Assembly: GCF_018729455.1 (NCBI RefSeq)
Contig: NZ_JAHHZF010000015.1
Coordinates: forward strand, 1-64,000
Length of the DNA: 64,000 bases
Direction of reading: 5' to 3'
Origin: Prosthecodimorpha staleyi
GTDB lineage: Bacteria; Pseudomonadota; Alphaproteobacteria; Rhizobiales; Ancalomicrobiaceae
Below are positions 14,986 to 27,910 of the stretch, piece after piece (within the stretch, counting starts at the first letter, position 1; each line of letters begins with the position of its first letter). The translations under genes were made by a program, and so were the position numbers. Under the pieces are notes generated by a model. That model did no database searches. It was given only the letters and a program-made list of their open reading frames with translations, and was not told the DNA's origin.

Positions 14986-15927
14986 TCAGGCGCGCGGATG
15001 CGTGCGGCGGTAGACCTCGATCAGGCGGGTCGCATCGACACCGGTATAGACCTGCGTGGTCGAAAGCGAGGCGTGACCGAGCAGTTCCTGGATCGAGCGG
15101 AGATCGGCGCCGGCGGACAGCAGATGGGTCGCGAAGGAATGGCGCAGAGCATGCGGGGTCGCGCTGTCGGGCAGGCCGAGCGCACCGCGCAGCCGCTCGA
15201 TGGCCAGTTGCACGATGCGGGGCGACAGGGGACCGCCGCGCACCCCGACGAAGAGCGGCCCGTCCGGCGGCAGGGCGTAGGGGCAGAGCCGGAGATAGTC
15301 GGCGAGGCCGGCCCGGATCGCCGGCAGGATCGGCACGATCCGCGTCTTGCCGCCCTTGCCGGTGACGCGCAGCACGTCGGCGGCGAGCGGCGCCTCGGCG
15401 CGGGTCAGCCCCAGCGCCTCCGAGATGCGCAGGCCGGCGCCGTAGAGGAGGCTCATCACCGCGGCGTCACGGGCGGCCACCCAGGGCTCCTCGGCCAGGC
15501 TCTCGCCGGCATCGACCAGCCGCAGGGCCTGGCCCGCCTCGACCGGCTTGGGCAGGGACTTGCGCGCCTTGGGCGCCCGAACGGCCGCGAACGGGGCCGC
15601 ATTGGCCTCGCCGCGGCGCTCCAGGAAGCGGATGAAGGACCGGATGCCGGCGAGCGACCGGCCGAGGCTGCGCGCCTCGATGCCCTCGCCGCGCCGGCGC
15701 GCCAGGAAGGCGCGGATGTCGGCCGGCCGGAGCTCGGACAGGGACGCGATGCGCGGCGGCTCGCCGAGATGCAGCGTCAGGAAGGACAGGAACTGCCGGA
15801 GGTCGCGATCATAGGCCTCCAGCGTCTTCGGCGAGGCACGCCGCTCGGCGCCGAGATGGCGCTGCCAGTCGGCTGCGGCGGCGGCAAGATCGGGTGCCGC
15901 GATCAGGAGGGGCGATTCGGCCGTCAT
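14986..15927 (-). CDS. xerC: Tyrosine recombinase XerC
   Basis: This 313-residue site-specific tyrosine recombinase acts with XerD at dif to resolve chromosome dimers. The N-terminal SAM-like DNA-binding domain spans about 15-110. The catalytic residues are all visible: Arg167 (GAGLRISEAL), Lys191 (VTGKGGKTR), His259 and Arg262 (HALRHSFATHLL), His285 (LLGHASLSTTQ) and the nucleophile Tyr294. The gene is divergent from priA with a 101-bp gap, a conserved neighbourhood in the order. XerC is preferred over XerD from this context and the chromosomal setting. Confidence 0.92.
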   Translation of the reverse strand: MTAESPLLIAAPDLAAAAADWQRHLGAERRASPKTLEAYDRDLRQFLSFLTLHLGEPPRIASLSELRPADIRAFLARRRGEGIEARSLGRSLAGIRSFIRFLERRGEANAAPFAAVRAPKARKSLPKPVEAGQALRLVDAGESLAEEPWVAARDAAVMSLLYGAGLRISEALGLTRAEAPLAADVLRVTGKGGKTRIVPILPAIRAGLADYLRLCPYALPPDGPLFVGVRGGPLSPRIVQLAIERLRGALGLPDSATPHALRHSFATHLLSAGADLRSIQELLGHASLSTTQVYTGVDATRLIEVYRRTHPRA

Positions 15928-16028
15928 GCCGCCATCCTGATCGAGGCGTGATGAACAGCCGATTAGCGACTATCGTCCCTGCCTGCCGCCGGCCCCCCCG
16001 AATCGAACCATCCCATCGACACACCCCC

Positions 16029-18242
16029 ATGGCCCAGACCGACCTCCTGTTCGACAGCCCCGCCGCGTCCCCCCGGGACGTGGTGCCGGTGGTCGTGCCG
16101 GTGGCGCTCGACCACGCCTACTCGTACCGGGTGCCGCGCGGGGTGACGGTGCAGCCGGGCACCATCGTGCAGGTGCCGCTCGGCACCCGCGAGGTGACCG
16201 GCGTGGTCTGGGACGACGAACCCGGCGGGGAGACCGTCGGCCATAACCGGCTGAAGCCGATCGCCGCCGTCCACGACGCGCCGCCGCTCGGCGAGACCAT
16301 CCGCCGCTTCGTCGATTGGGTGTCGCGCTACTACATGATGCCGCGCGGCATGGTGCTGCGCATGGTGCTGCGGTCGCCCGAGGCGCTCGAGCCGGAGGCG
16401 CCGATCCGCGGCGTCCGCCTCGTCGGCGCCCCGCCGGAACGGCTGACGCCGGCGAGGCGGCGCGTCCTGGAGGCCCTGGTCGACGGGCTCGCCTGGTCGC
16501 GCCTCGGCCTTGCCGCCCAGGCCGGCGTCTCGGTGTCGGTGGTCGATGGGTTGATCGACTGCGGCACGCTGGAGACGGTCGAACTGCGCGCCGGCCGACC
16601 GGCCGACATTCCCGAACCCGACTACGGCCGCCTCGCCCTCACCGACGACCAGCAGGCGGCGGCCGAGGACCTGACCGCGACCGTCGCCGAGGGCGGCTTC
16701 AAGGTGGTGCTGATCGACGGCGTCACCGGCTCGGGCAAGACGGAGGTCTATTTCGAGGCCATTGCGGCCGCCGTGAAGGCCGGACGGCAGGCGCTGGTGC
16801 TGCTGCCCGAGATTGCCCTGACGGCCGAGTTCACCGACCGCTTCGCGGCCCGGTTCGGCGCCAAGCCGGAGGAATGGCATTCCGACGTGTCGGCCAAGGC
16901 GCGCGCGCGCACCTGGCGCGGGGTCGCCACCGGCGAGGTGCGCTGCGTGATCGGCGCCCGCTCGGCCCTGTTCCTGCCCTTTCGCGATCTCGGCCTGATC
17001 GTCGTCGACGAGGAGCATGACGGCGCCTACAAGCAGGACGAGGGCGTCGTCTATCACGCCCGCGACATGGCGGTGGTGCGCGGCCGGCTCGGCGGCTTCC
17101 CCGTCGTGCTCGCCTCGGCGACGCCCTCGATCGAGAGCCGGGTCAATGCCGACCAGGGCCGCTATCGCCGCCTCGTCCTCCCGTCGCGTGTCGGCGGCGC
17201 ACGGCTGCCCGAGATCTCGGCCATCGACCTGCGCCAGAAGACCCTGCCGCGCGGCCGGGCGATCGCGCCGCGCCTGCAGACGGCGATCGACGAGGCGATC
17301 GGGCGCGGCGAGCAGGCGCTCCTGTTCCTGAACCGCCGGGGCTACGCACCGCTGACGCTCTGCCGCAGTTGCGGCCATCGCTTCGAATGCCCGAACTGCT
17401 CGACCTGGCTGGTCGAGCACCGCTTTCGCGGCGTGCTCGCCTGCCACCATTGCGGCCATACCGAGCGCCGGCCGGATGCCTGCCCGTCCTGCGGCGACCT
17501 GGACAGCCTGACCGCCTGCGGCCCCGGCGTCGAGCGCGTCGCCGAAGAGGCCGCCGCGCTGTTTCCCGAGGCCCGGCGGCTGGTGCTGTCCTCGGACATG
17601 CCCGGGGGCACGAAGCGGCTGAAGGACGAATTGGGCGCCATCGCCAAGGGCGAGTTCGACCTGGTCATCGGCACCCAGCTGGTCGCCAAGGGGCACAACT
17701 TCCCGAAGATGACCGTCGTCGGCGTGGTCGACGCCGATCTCGGCCTCGCTCATGGCGATCCGCGCGCGGCCGAGAAGACCTTCCAACTCCTGCAGCAGGT
17801 GACCGGCCGCGCCGGCCGGGCCGGTGGCGAAGCGCGCGGCTTCCTGCAGACTCATGCGCCCGACCATCCGGTCATGAAGGCGATCATCGCCGGCGACCGC
17901 GAGCGATTCTATACCGCCGAGATCGACGAGCGCCGCCGCGCCTTCATGCCGCCCTTCAGCCGGCTCGCCGCCGTGATCGTCTCCGCCGACGAGCGCGAGC
18001 CGGCGCTGGCCGCCGCGCGCGACCTCGCCGGCGCGATCCCGCCCGCCGACGCGATCCGCGTGCTCGGCCCGGCCGAGGCCCCGATCGCGGTCATGCGCGG
18101 CCGCCACCGTCTGCGATTCCTGGTGATCGCGCCCCGACAGGCCGACCTGCAGGGCTATCTCGCCCAATGGCTGCAGGGCCGTCGCTGGGGCAAGGGCGGC
18201 ATCAAGATCCAGGTGGACATCGACCCGCAGAGCTTCCTGTAG
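16029..18242 (+). CDS. priA: Primosomal protein N' (replication restart helicase PriA)
   Basis: This 737-residue superfamily 2 DNA helicase restarts stalled replication forks. An N-terminal DNA-binding domain is followed by Walker A GVTGSGKTE near 231-239 and the DEEH box near 326-329. A zinc-binding cysteine cluster (CRSCGHRFECPNC, CHHCGH, CPSCG) spans about 444-497. Conserved helicase motifs GTQLVAKGHNFP and QVTGRAGRAG come next. The frame is open upstream, but the ATG at 16029 gives the family's normal start. atpH follows 240 bp later. Confidence 0.95.
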   Translation: MAQTDLLFDSPAASPRDVVPVVVPVALDHAYSYRVPRGVTVQPGTIVQVPLGTREVTGVVWDDEPGGETVGHNRLKPIAAVHDAPPLGETIRRFVDWVSRYYMMPRGMVLRMVLRSPEALEPEAPIRGVRLVGAPPERLTPARRRVLEALVDGLAWSRLGLAAQAGVSVSVVDGLIDCGTLETVELRAGRPADIPEPDYGRLALTDDQQAAAEDLTATVAEGGFKVVLIDGVTGSGKTEVYFEAIAAAVKAGRQALVLLPEIALTAEFTDRFAARFGAKPEEWHSDVSAKARARTWRGVATGEVRCVIGARSALFLPFRDLGLIVVDEEHDGAYKQDEGVVYHARDMAVVRGRLGGFPVVLASATPSIESRVNADQGRYRRLVLPSRVGGARLPEISAIDLRQKTLPRGRAIAPRLQTAIDEAIGRGEQALLFLNRRGYAPLTLCRSCGHRFECPNCSTWLVEHRFRGVLACHHCGHTERRPDACPSCGDLDSLTACGPGVERVAEEAAALFPEARRLVLSSDMPGGTKRLKDELGAIAKGEFDLVIGTQLVAKGHNFPKMTVVGVVDADLGLAHGDPRAAEKTFQLLQQVTGRAGRAGGEARGFLQTHAPDHPVMKAIIAGDRERFYTAEIDERRRAFMPPFSRLAAVIVSADEREPALAAARDLAGAIPPADAIRVLGPAEAPIAVMRGRHRLRFLVIAPRQADLQGYLAQWLQGRRWGKGGIKIQVDIDPQSFL

Positions 18243-18270
18243 CCCCGTCCCGGCAGTGCACCGCCGCAAT

Positions 18271-18284
18271 GGCGGTAAACCGCC
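18271..18284 (+). repeat. Short hairpin in the priA-atpH gap
   Basis: GGCGG-TAAA-CCGCC is a perfect five-base stem with a four-base loop, about 30 bases after the priA stop and with no T tract. The rest of the 240-bp gap before atpH should hold the ATP synthase operon promoter. It contains an AT-richer segment at 18296-18355, but I could not place a well-spaced -35/-10 pair. Confidence 0.35.
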
Positions 18285-18482
18285 ACCGAAACTGACCTTA
18301 GACTTTCGGAAATGTCGCAACGCATCATGTTGCGTGGGTCATACCCATATGCTAGGACACCCCCGGCTTCGGGTGGCGCATCCTTACTGCGCAGGACGCC
18401 CGAGCAAAAAGCCGAACAGAATCAAGGGCGTGCGGAGGCGGTTAACCTTTGCCCGTCCGAATTGGCGTGGGGGTCTTCGCCC

Positions 18483-20572
<2,090 letters not shown>

Positions 20573-20652
20573 TGCCCCGTTGGGACGACGCCGTCGGCTG
20601 GATAAGCCGTCGGCATCGTCCGCAACGCCCTTGAGGGAGCCGAGACGGCCCG

Positions 20653-21534
20653 ATGCCGAGCCTGAAGTCACTCCGCAACCGTATCGCCTCGGTCAAGGCG
20701 ACGCAGAAGATCACCAAGGCCATGCAGATGGTCGCGGCAGCGAAGCTGCGCCGCGCCCAGATGGCGGCCGAGGCCGCGCGTCCCTATGCCGAGCGCATGA
20801 GCACCGTGCTCGCCAATCTCGGCCAGGCCTTCGAGGGCAAGCCGGATGCGCCCGCCCTGCTCGCCGGCAACGGCAAGTCGGACGTGCATCTGCTGGTGGT
20901 CTGCACCGCCGAGCGCGGTCTTTGCGGCGCCTTCAACTCGTCGATCGCCCGTCTGGCCCGCGACCATGCCAACCGGCTCATCGCCTCCGGCAAGACGGTC
21001 AAGATCCTGTGCGTCGGCCGCAAGGGGGCTGAATCCCTCAAGCGTCTGTTCGGCGACAAGATCATCGAAGTCGTCGAACTGAAGGGCATCCGCCAGATCG
21101 GCTTCGGCGAGGCCCAGATGGTCGCCCGCAAGGTGCTGGATCTGTACAGCGCCGGCGAATTCGATGTGGCGACGCTGTTCTTCTCGCAGTTCCGTTCGGT
21201 GATCCTGCAGATCCCGACCGCGCAGCGCCTGATCCCGGCCGAGATCCCGACCGATGCGGCACCGGCCGCCGCGGGCGGCGCGATCTACGAGGTCGAGCCG
21301 AGCGAGGAGGAGATCCTGGGCGATCTGTTGCCGCGCAACGTTGCGGTCCAGGTGTTCAAGGCGCTCCTCGAGAACGCCGCCTCCGAGCAGGGCGCGCGCA
21401 TGTCCGCCATGGACAGCGCGACCCGCAATGCCGGCGAGATGATCAAGAAGCTGACGACCAACTACAACCGGACCCGTCAGGCGCAGATCACCAAGGAACT
21501 CATCGAGATCATCTCGGGCGCCGAAGCCGTCTAG
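20653..21534 (+). CDS. atpG: ATP synthase F1 subunit gamma
   Basis: This 293-residue gamma subunit is the central rotor shaft of F1. The N-terminal helix [20 protein letters not shown] is diagnostic, with [14 protein letters not shown] following. The C-terminal helix [18 protein letters not shown] and [15 protein letters not shown] end the protein in the standard way. There is an 80-bp gap after atpA. The next gene is not atpD but a small coiled-coil gene, which is unusual. Confidence 0.97.
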   Translation: MPSLKSLRNRIASVKATQKITKAMQMVAAAKLRRAQMAAEAARPYAERMSTVLANLGQAFEGKPDAPALLAGNGKSDVHLLVVCTAERGLCGAFNSSIARLARDHANRLIASGKTVKILCVGRKGAESLKRLFGDKIIEVVELKGIRQIGFGEAQMVARKVLDLYSAGEFDVATLFFSQFRSVILQIPTAQRLIPAEIPTDAAPAAAGGAIYEVEPSEEEILGDLLPRNVAVQVFKALLENAASEQGARMSAMDSATRNAGEMIKKLTTNYNRTRQAQITKELIEIISGAEAV

Positions 21535-21588
21535 ACGGAACCCGGCGCCCCGGGTTTGATTGTGATCACGAGCGGATGGAGGCATGGC

Positions 21589-23315
<1,727 letters not shown>

Positions 23316-23326
23316 TCGGCTTGACG

Positions 23327-23349
23327 AGCGGCCCCACCGCGGGGCCGCT
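23327..23349 (+). repeat. Hairpin between atpD and atpC
   Basis: AGCGGCCCC-ACCGC-GGGGCCGCT is a perfect nine-base stem with a five-base loop, 11 bases past the atpD stop and without a T tract. It probably tunes message stability or the lower expression of atpC relative to atpD. Confidence 0.55.
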
Positions 23350-23487
23350 GGACTGATCCGGGCCGGAGCACGCTCCGGCCCATTCCCTGAGGGTCGCGGG
23401 TCTCGCGCGCCATCCGCGCCGTGATCCCCCCTCCGGATCGGCCGAAAAGGCCGCTCCCGCCCCGGAACCCCGCTGTCGAGGCCCGCC

Positions 23488-23904
23488 ATGGCTGAAGCCT
23501 TCAAGTTCGAACTGGTCTCCCCCGAGCGCCTGCTCGTCTCCGAAGAGGTCGCCCAGGTCGTCGTGCCCGGCTCCGAGGGTCAGTTCACCATGCTCAAGGG
23601 CCATGCGCCCTTCATGACCACGATGCGCCCCGGCGTCATCGAGGTGACCGGCCAGTCCGGCACCGTCAGCCGCATCTTCGTGCGCGGCGGCTTCGCCGAT
23701 GCCTCGCCGGCCGGCTTGACCGTGCTGGCCGAGATGGCCGTGCCGGTGCAGGACCTGAAGGCCGACCAGATCGCCCGCGAGATCAAGAACGCGGAAGAGG
23801 ACGTGGCCGACGCCGGCAGCGACGAGAAGAAGCGCGTCGCCCAGGAGAAGCTCGACCAGCTGCGCGAAGTCCAGGCTGCCCTCGGCGCCCCCGCCGCGCA
23901 CTGA
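23488..23904 (+). CDS. atpC: ATP synthase F1 subunit epsilon
   Basis: This 138-residue epsilon subunit of the F1 central stalk can inhibit ATP hydrolysis. The N-terminal beta-sandwich begins [17 protein letters not shown], with [19 protein letters not shown] near 28-46 (shown in part). A short C-terminal helical region spans about 88-130. It is the last gene of the operon and is followed by a strong terminator. Confidence 0.96.
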   Translation: MAEAFKFELVSPERLLVSEEVAQVVVPGSEGQFTMLKGHAPFMTTMRPGVIEVTGQSGTVSRIFVRGGFADASPAGLTVLAEMAVPVQDLKADQIAREIKNAEEDVADAGSDEKKRVAQEKLDQLREVQAALGAPAAH

Positions 23905-23928
23905 TCGATCCTGTCTGACCGAGATTTT

Positions 23929-23958
23929 AAGGGCTCCGGCTGTTGCCGGGGCCCTTTT
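23929..23958 (+). terminator. Rho-independent terminator of the atp operon
   Basis: GGGCTCCGGC (23931-23940) pairs with GCCGGGGCCC (23945-23954) through ten base pairs, one of them G-U, with a TGTT loop. AA before and TTTT after extend the structure and supply the U tract. It lies 24 bases past the atpC stop. Confidence 0.9.
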
Positions 23959-24044
23959 CGTTGTGCGGCGACCGGTAGCGTTCGACGCGGGCGATCGTCC
24001 CCTGCCCTGTCCGCCGGATGGCGATCACCCGACCGCCCCTCCCC

Positions 24045-25376
24045 TCACCCGACGATCCGGCGGGCCGGCGCGCCTTGCACCACGCCGTCTTCGCGCACGC
24101 ACCAGGTCTCCAGCTCGGGGCTCTTGCCGATCAGGGCGAGGCCGCGCGCGATCGAGACCAGTTCGTCGCCGGTCTCGATCGCGACATGGCGGAACTTGTC
24201 CGCAAACAGTTGCCGGACGGCGGGGATCTGCGAGGTGCCGCCGGTCAGGAAGACCTTGGTGACGGCCTCCGGCGCCAGGCCGGCGCCGGTCAGCACCTCG
24301 TCGGCCGCGGCCGCGATGCGCTCCAGATCGGGCTCGATCCAGCCCTCGAAATCGCTTCGGCGGACGTCCTTGGAGAGCCGCATGTCGCCGAGATCGACCT
24401 GCAGCGGCGCGATCTCCTGGCGCGAGAGCTCGGTCTTCAGGTCCGAGATCGCCTTGTAGAGGTCGTAGGCGCGTTCCATCTCGATGAAGTCGATCAGGCG
24501 GCCGAGCTTGTCCGGCTCGACCGCGACCCGCTGCAGCTTTTCGAGTTCGTAGATGGTCTTCTCGTTGCGCATCAGCGACAGCGCGTTCCAGCGCGACATG
24601 TCGAGGAAATAGGAGCCTGGAATCTCCAGCTCCTTGCCGAAGGAGCGGTAGAGGCTGCCCTTGCCGAGCTCCGGCGCGACCAGGTTGGCGATGATGCGCT
24701 GGTCGAAATTGTCGCCCGCGATGCCGATGCCGGACACGCCGAGCGGGCGGATGTCGACCGCCCCGGCGGTCTTCTCGAAGCGGAACAGGGTGAAATCCGA
24801 GGTCCCGCCGCCGAGATCGGCGACGAACACGACCGCATCGGACTGCAGCCTTTGGATGAAGTAGTAGGCCGCCGCGACCGGCTCGAAGACGAAATGGACA
24901 TCCGCGATGCCGAGCGCCGCGAAGGCGGCGCGGTAGCGGCTTTCGGCGACGGCCGCCTGGGCGGTGGCGCCCGAATAGGCGACGGGCCGGCCGACGACCA
25001 CGGAGGTGACGTCCGCGGGCGCGAAATCCTCCAGCTTGTCGAAATAGCGCTCCAGGAAGGTCAGCATCAGGTCTTCGTAGGTGGCCGTGCGCCCGAAGAT
25101 GTTGGTGCCGCGGAAGCTCGGGCTCGCCGCATGGGTCTTGATCGACTGAAAGAAGCGGCCGCCGTCGTGCAGCTTGAGGAGCATGTCGATCGCCCAGGGG
25201 CCGGCCTCGGCCCGGGTCGCGTGCTCGCGCCCGGTGCGGTCGCGCCAGAAGCAGAGCGAGGTGCGGAACACGCTGCTCGCGGCCCCGCCCAACCGAAACT
25301 GCAGCGGCGCGCCGCCGTCCGGCAGGGCGCCGACCGTGTTGGTGGTGCCGAAATCCAATCCCAGAACGGTCGACAT
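24045..25376 (-). CDS. Hsp70 family protein (DnaK-like ATPase domain, YegD type)
   Basis: This 443-residue protein consists essentially of the actin-like ATPase domain. The phosphate-1 motif LGLDFGTTNTV opens the protein, phosphate-2 VADLGGGTSDFTLF is near 189-202, and the adenosine-side FLTGGTSQIPAV is near 385-396. There is no substrate-binding domain of DnaK length, so it resembles the truncated YegD-like group, whose clients are unknown. The ATG at 25376 places the ATPase motif directly at the N-terminus; an upstream open frame to 25625 is probably not translated. It lies 245 bp downstream of the ATP-grasp gene on the same strand. Confidence 0.85.
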   Translation of the reverse strand: MSTVLGLDFGTTNTVGALPDGGAPLQFRLGGAASSVFRTSLCFWRDRTGREHATRAEAGPWAIDMLLKLHDGGRFFQSIKTHAASPSFRGTNIFGRTATYEDLMLTFLERYFDKLEDFAPADVTSVVVGRPVAYSGATAQAAVAESRYRAAFAALGIADVHFVFEPVAAAYYFIQRLQSDAVVFVADLGGGTSDFTLFRFEKTAGAVDIRPLGVSGIGIAGDNFDQRIIANLVAPELGKGSLYRSFGKELEIPGSYFLDMSRWNALSLMRNEKTIYELEKLQRVAVEPDKLGRLIDFIEMERAYDLYKAISDLKTELSRQEIAPLQVDLGDMRLSKDVRRSDFEGWIEPDLERIAAAADEVLTGAGLAPEAVTKVFLTGGTSQIPAVRQLFADKFRHVAIETGDELVSIARGLALIGKSPELETWCVREDGVVQGAPARRIVG

Positions 25377-25621
25377 GCCGGTGCCTCGAGCCTCTCCCGG
25401 CCGACGGTCGAACCGGCCAAACGCGGAGCGGTCGGCATAAAGGCATCCCCGCGCCCTGACAAGCCGAAGAGGCCGCCATTGCGCGCAGGATCGGCGGCAC
25501 GGCACAGGCGTTGGGCGGCGCAGCACCCGCAACGATCCGCTGTGCCGGCAAGGCTGGTACCCGAAAGGCGCGGGCGCTCCGGCCCTACCCAACCAACCAT
25601 CGGCGACCGCCATCCGACCGG

Positions 25622-26416
25622 TCAATCGTTACAGGTCGCCATCGCCTCAATGGCCGCAACGATCCGGCCCGGGTCGACCGCATACCAGCGGGCCGAATTG
25701 AAATTGTTGAATTCGATGACCTTCGGGCCATCGGAGGTTTGAGCGACATCCAACGTCACGACCCGGTCGGGCGTCCAGATCGCCGCCACCTCCCGCGCGA
25801 AGGCCGCAACGGCGTCGTCGATCGGCCCGTCCGAGAGCGCCTGCCCGCCGCGCCGATAGAGACTGCCGGCGACGACCTGCCCGTCGACGACGATGAAGCG
25901 CGTTTCCGACAGGATGTCCCGCGCGGGAGCGACCACCACGCGGCACTCAGGCGCGACCGGCCAGGGCGCGTCCGGCCCAGCAATCCCTGCGCGCCAGCTG
26001 GAAAACGCCTCGCGCGTCACGACCGCCCCGGCAAAGGCCTTGCCGTCGTCGGCCGGACGGATGAAAGCACGCCCGGCATCCAGTTCCGTGACCTCGGCAA
26101 AGCGCCGCACCCGACCATCCACATTGAGCATCCGGTCGCCGAGGGCGCCCCGGCAGGCTTCGAACGAGAAATGGTCCTCGTCGCCGTCCCGGCCGAGCCA
26201 GCCTCCGGGGGCCCAACCCCGCGCCCGGCCGATTCGCACCAGCGCGACCGAACCGATCACGACCACGGGCCCACCCGGCGCGATCTCGGGCTCCAGGCCG
26301 CCGCCCCGAAGGCGCAGCCTGACGAAATCATGTCGCAAGCCGGCGCGCTCAAGCAGGACACTGAGCTCGGCCGCAACGTCGGCGCCGAGAAAATCCTCCT
26401 GGACGACCCAATGCAT
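25622..26416 (-). CDS. ATP-grasp protein of the R2K/CDC123-like clade
   Basis: This 264-residue divergent ATP-grasp protein shows the R2K-clade pattern: FIRPADDGKAFAG near 117-129 (Arg and Lys contacts), SETRFIVVDGQVVAGSLYR near 171-189 (Glu/Arg), and the C-terminal metal-binding VIEFNNFNSARWY near 233-245. The clade includes eukaryotic CDC123 and many phage and bacterial members, and is predicted to ligate or modify proteins or peptides. The ATG at 26416 lies 11 bases after the upstream stop with GAGGG at a good distance; a TTG at 26431 overlapping that stop is an alternative. It probably forms an operon with the exported ClpP-like gene. Confidence 0.8.
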   Translation of the reverse strand: MHWVVQEDFLGADVAAELSVLLERAGLRHDFVRLRLRGGGLEPEIAPGGPVVVIGSVALVRIGRARGWAPGGWLGRDGDEDHFSFEACRGALGDRMLNVDGRVRRFAEVTELDAGRAFIRPADDGKAFAGAVVTREAFSSWRAGIAGPDAPWPVAPECRVVVAPARDILSETRFIVVDGQVVAGSLYRRGGQALSDGPIDDAVAAFAREVAAIWTPDRVVTLDVAQTSDGPKVIEFNNFNSARWYAVDPGRIVAAIEAMATCND

Positions 26417-26427
26417 TCCTCTGGCCC

Positions 26428-27720
26428 TCAAGTCCTGCAGGCTCTGTCACGCAGTTCGGCGAGGGCCGGCAGGGACACGTTGCGGGCGATGCGGGCTTCC
26501 ACCGCCGCTTTCGCGGCATCGAAATACTCGACGCGAATGGTCAGGCGGCTTGCGGGCCCGGTCATGCCGCACAGGTCCTTGCGGCCGAGCGCCCCGACAA
26601 CCAGCCCGTCCTTGTTGGCGACCGGATCATCCGAAGGCTGGCTCGTCGAGACGTCCGATCCATTGGTCCGCAACGTGACCACAAGGCCGGACCGGTCGTT
26701 CCGGCCGTCCGCCGCCATGATCTGTGCCGCCCAGCCGGCTGCATTCCATGCCTCGCCGTCGACCGCGAAGGCAATGTTCAACATGACCGGCAAGGGATCG
26801 GTGCCCCGCGCGCCCCGGTTCGCCGATACGACGGCGGCCGGCATCGCCACGAAGGACTCGACCGTCTCCTGCGTTCTCGGTCGAACCAAGGATGCCGGCG
26901 AACGATACTCGGTCATCAGTCTGGTCGAAACGACTTCGTTCCAATCCAGCGCGCGGATCGACGAGGGCGGCACGGCGGTCGCCAGCGCGAGAAGACCGTC
27001 GCTGATGCCCATTTCACGCAGATACCGAGCGATCGGCTTGTAGGTATCGGCACCCGCGCCTTGGTCCTCAGGCTTGATCGCGACCGTCTTCTCGGAAATC
27101 AGGCGCCGGGAAATCTCACGCCGGCGCCCGTTCTCGATCATGAAGCGGACGTAGTAGCGCCGGTGGATTCGGGCGACGGAGCGCGACTGGTGGACGCCGA
27201 CGGCACTCGCCGCCCCGAGAATGCGCCTTTCGGCACCGGCAAGAGCATAGACGCAGGCCGAAGCGCAGTTCGACATCCCTGTATCCGGCTCCCCGCGCAC
27301 CGGCTCTCCCGATTTGGGGGCAGGACAAGCCGGCTTGCCGGGAGCGCAATCGGCGAAGCGCGTCCGCTGGACCGCAACAGTCACCCGCCGCGCTCGAAAC
27401 AGACGGCCGACCTGGAGCGCGGCTTCGACATCGCCCCCGGAGGAGGCGATGAAAATCGGCAGGTCGCGTTGGCCAAGGTCGCGGAACAGCTTGCGAAACA
27501 GACCCGGCGTCTCGCGGACGAACTCGCCCTGGGCGGAGACCCACTCGCCGCACGCACTGGCACAATCCGGCCGCGAATCCCGGACGACGACGATGCGCAT
27601 CGGGTTGTCGGAGCCGAGCGGGTCCTTCGCGGGCGCGGCGTTTGCCGGCCGGAGACCGGACGCCATTCCGGACAGGAAGACCGTCACCAGGACCAGGAAC
27701 AGCGAACGTATCGGCCCCAT
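26428..27720 (-). CDS. Exported ClpP/crotonase-fold protein (COG3904-like)
   Basis: This 430-residue protein has a signal peptide (hydrophobic 6-22, likely cleavage near ANAA at 26-29). The middle resembles periplasmic ClpP/crotonase-fold proteins: IFIASSGGDVEAALQVGRLF near 89-108 corresponds to the NSPGG-type strand-loop, CASAC (152-156) holds the presumptive nucleophile Ser154, and GVHQSRS follows near 175-181, with His177 a candidate base. The C-terminal 230 residues are not recognised. Eight or more cysteines suggest disulfides. The frame is open 85 codons upstream, but the start at 27720 puts the signal peptide at the N-terminus. Confidence 0.68.
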   Translation of the reverse strand: MGPIRSLFLVLVTVFLSGMASGLRPANAAPAKDPLGSDNPMRIVVVRDSRPDCASACGEWVSAQGEFVRETPGLFRKLFRDLGQRDLPIFIASSGGDVEAALQVGRLFRARRVTVAVQRTRFADCAPGKPACPAPKSGEPVRGEPDTGMSNCASACVYALAGAERRILGAASAVGVHQSRSVARIHRRYYVRFMIENGRRREISRRLISEKTVAIKPEDQGAGADTYKPIARYLREMGISDGLLALATAVPPSSIRALDWNEVVSTRLMTEYRSPASLVRPRTQETVESFVAMPAAVVSANRGARGTDPLPVMLNIAFAVDGEAWNAAGWAAQIMAADGRNDRSGLVVTLRTNGSDVSTSQPSDDPVANKDGLVVGALGRKDLCGMTGPASRLTIRVEYFDAAKAAVEARIARNVSLPALAELRDRACRT

Positions 27721-27868
27721 CGGCGGTTCTCCGCAGGGCCGCTCCCATCGCGGATGCGCCGGACAGGCCCATATTCCCCTCAAGGTAGCAATGAGCGAAG
27801 ATCGAGCCAAGAAGCTTCGGAGGAGAACGCGAGACGCGTGGCCGATCCGCGCACCTTGCTGCCTATCG

Positions 27869-27894
27869 GGCGGGCGCCCCAACCGGCGCCCGCC
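27869..27894 (-). terminator. Stem-loop downstream of the M29 aminopeptidase gene
   Basis: GGCGGGCGCC (27869-27878) pairs perfectly with GGCGCCCGCC (27885-27894) around a six-base loop. It lies 16 bases past the aminopeptidase stop. No T tract follows on the minus strand, so termination efficiency is uncertain. Confidence 0.45.
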
Positions 27895-27910
27895 AGAAGC
27901 CGCTATTTCC

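Noticed and set aside
15985-16015. GGTTCGATTC on the minus strand, resembling a tRNA T-arm
   Set aside because: No matching acceptor stem, anticodon arm or D-arm could be found within tRNA length in the xerC-priA gap.
18330-18353. TTGCGT and TATGCT upstream of atpH as a promoter
   Set aside because: The spacing is only 12 bases, too short for a sigma-70 promoter.
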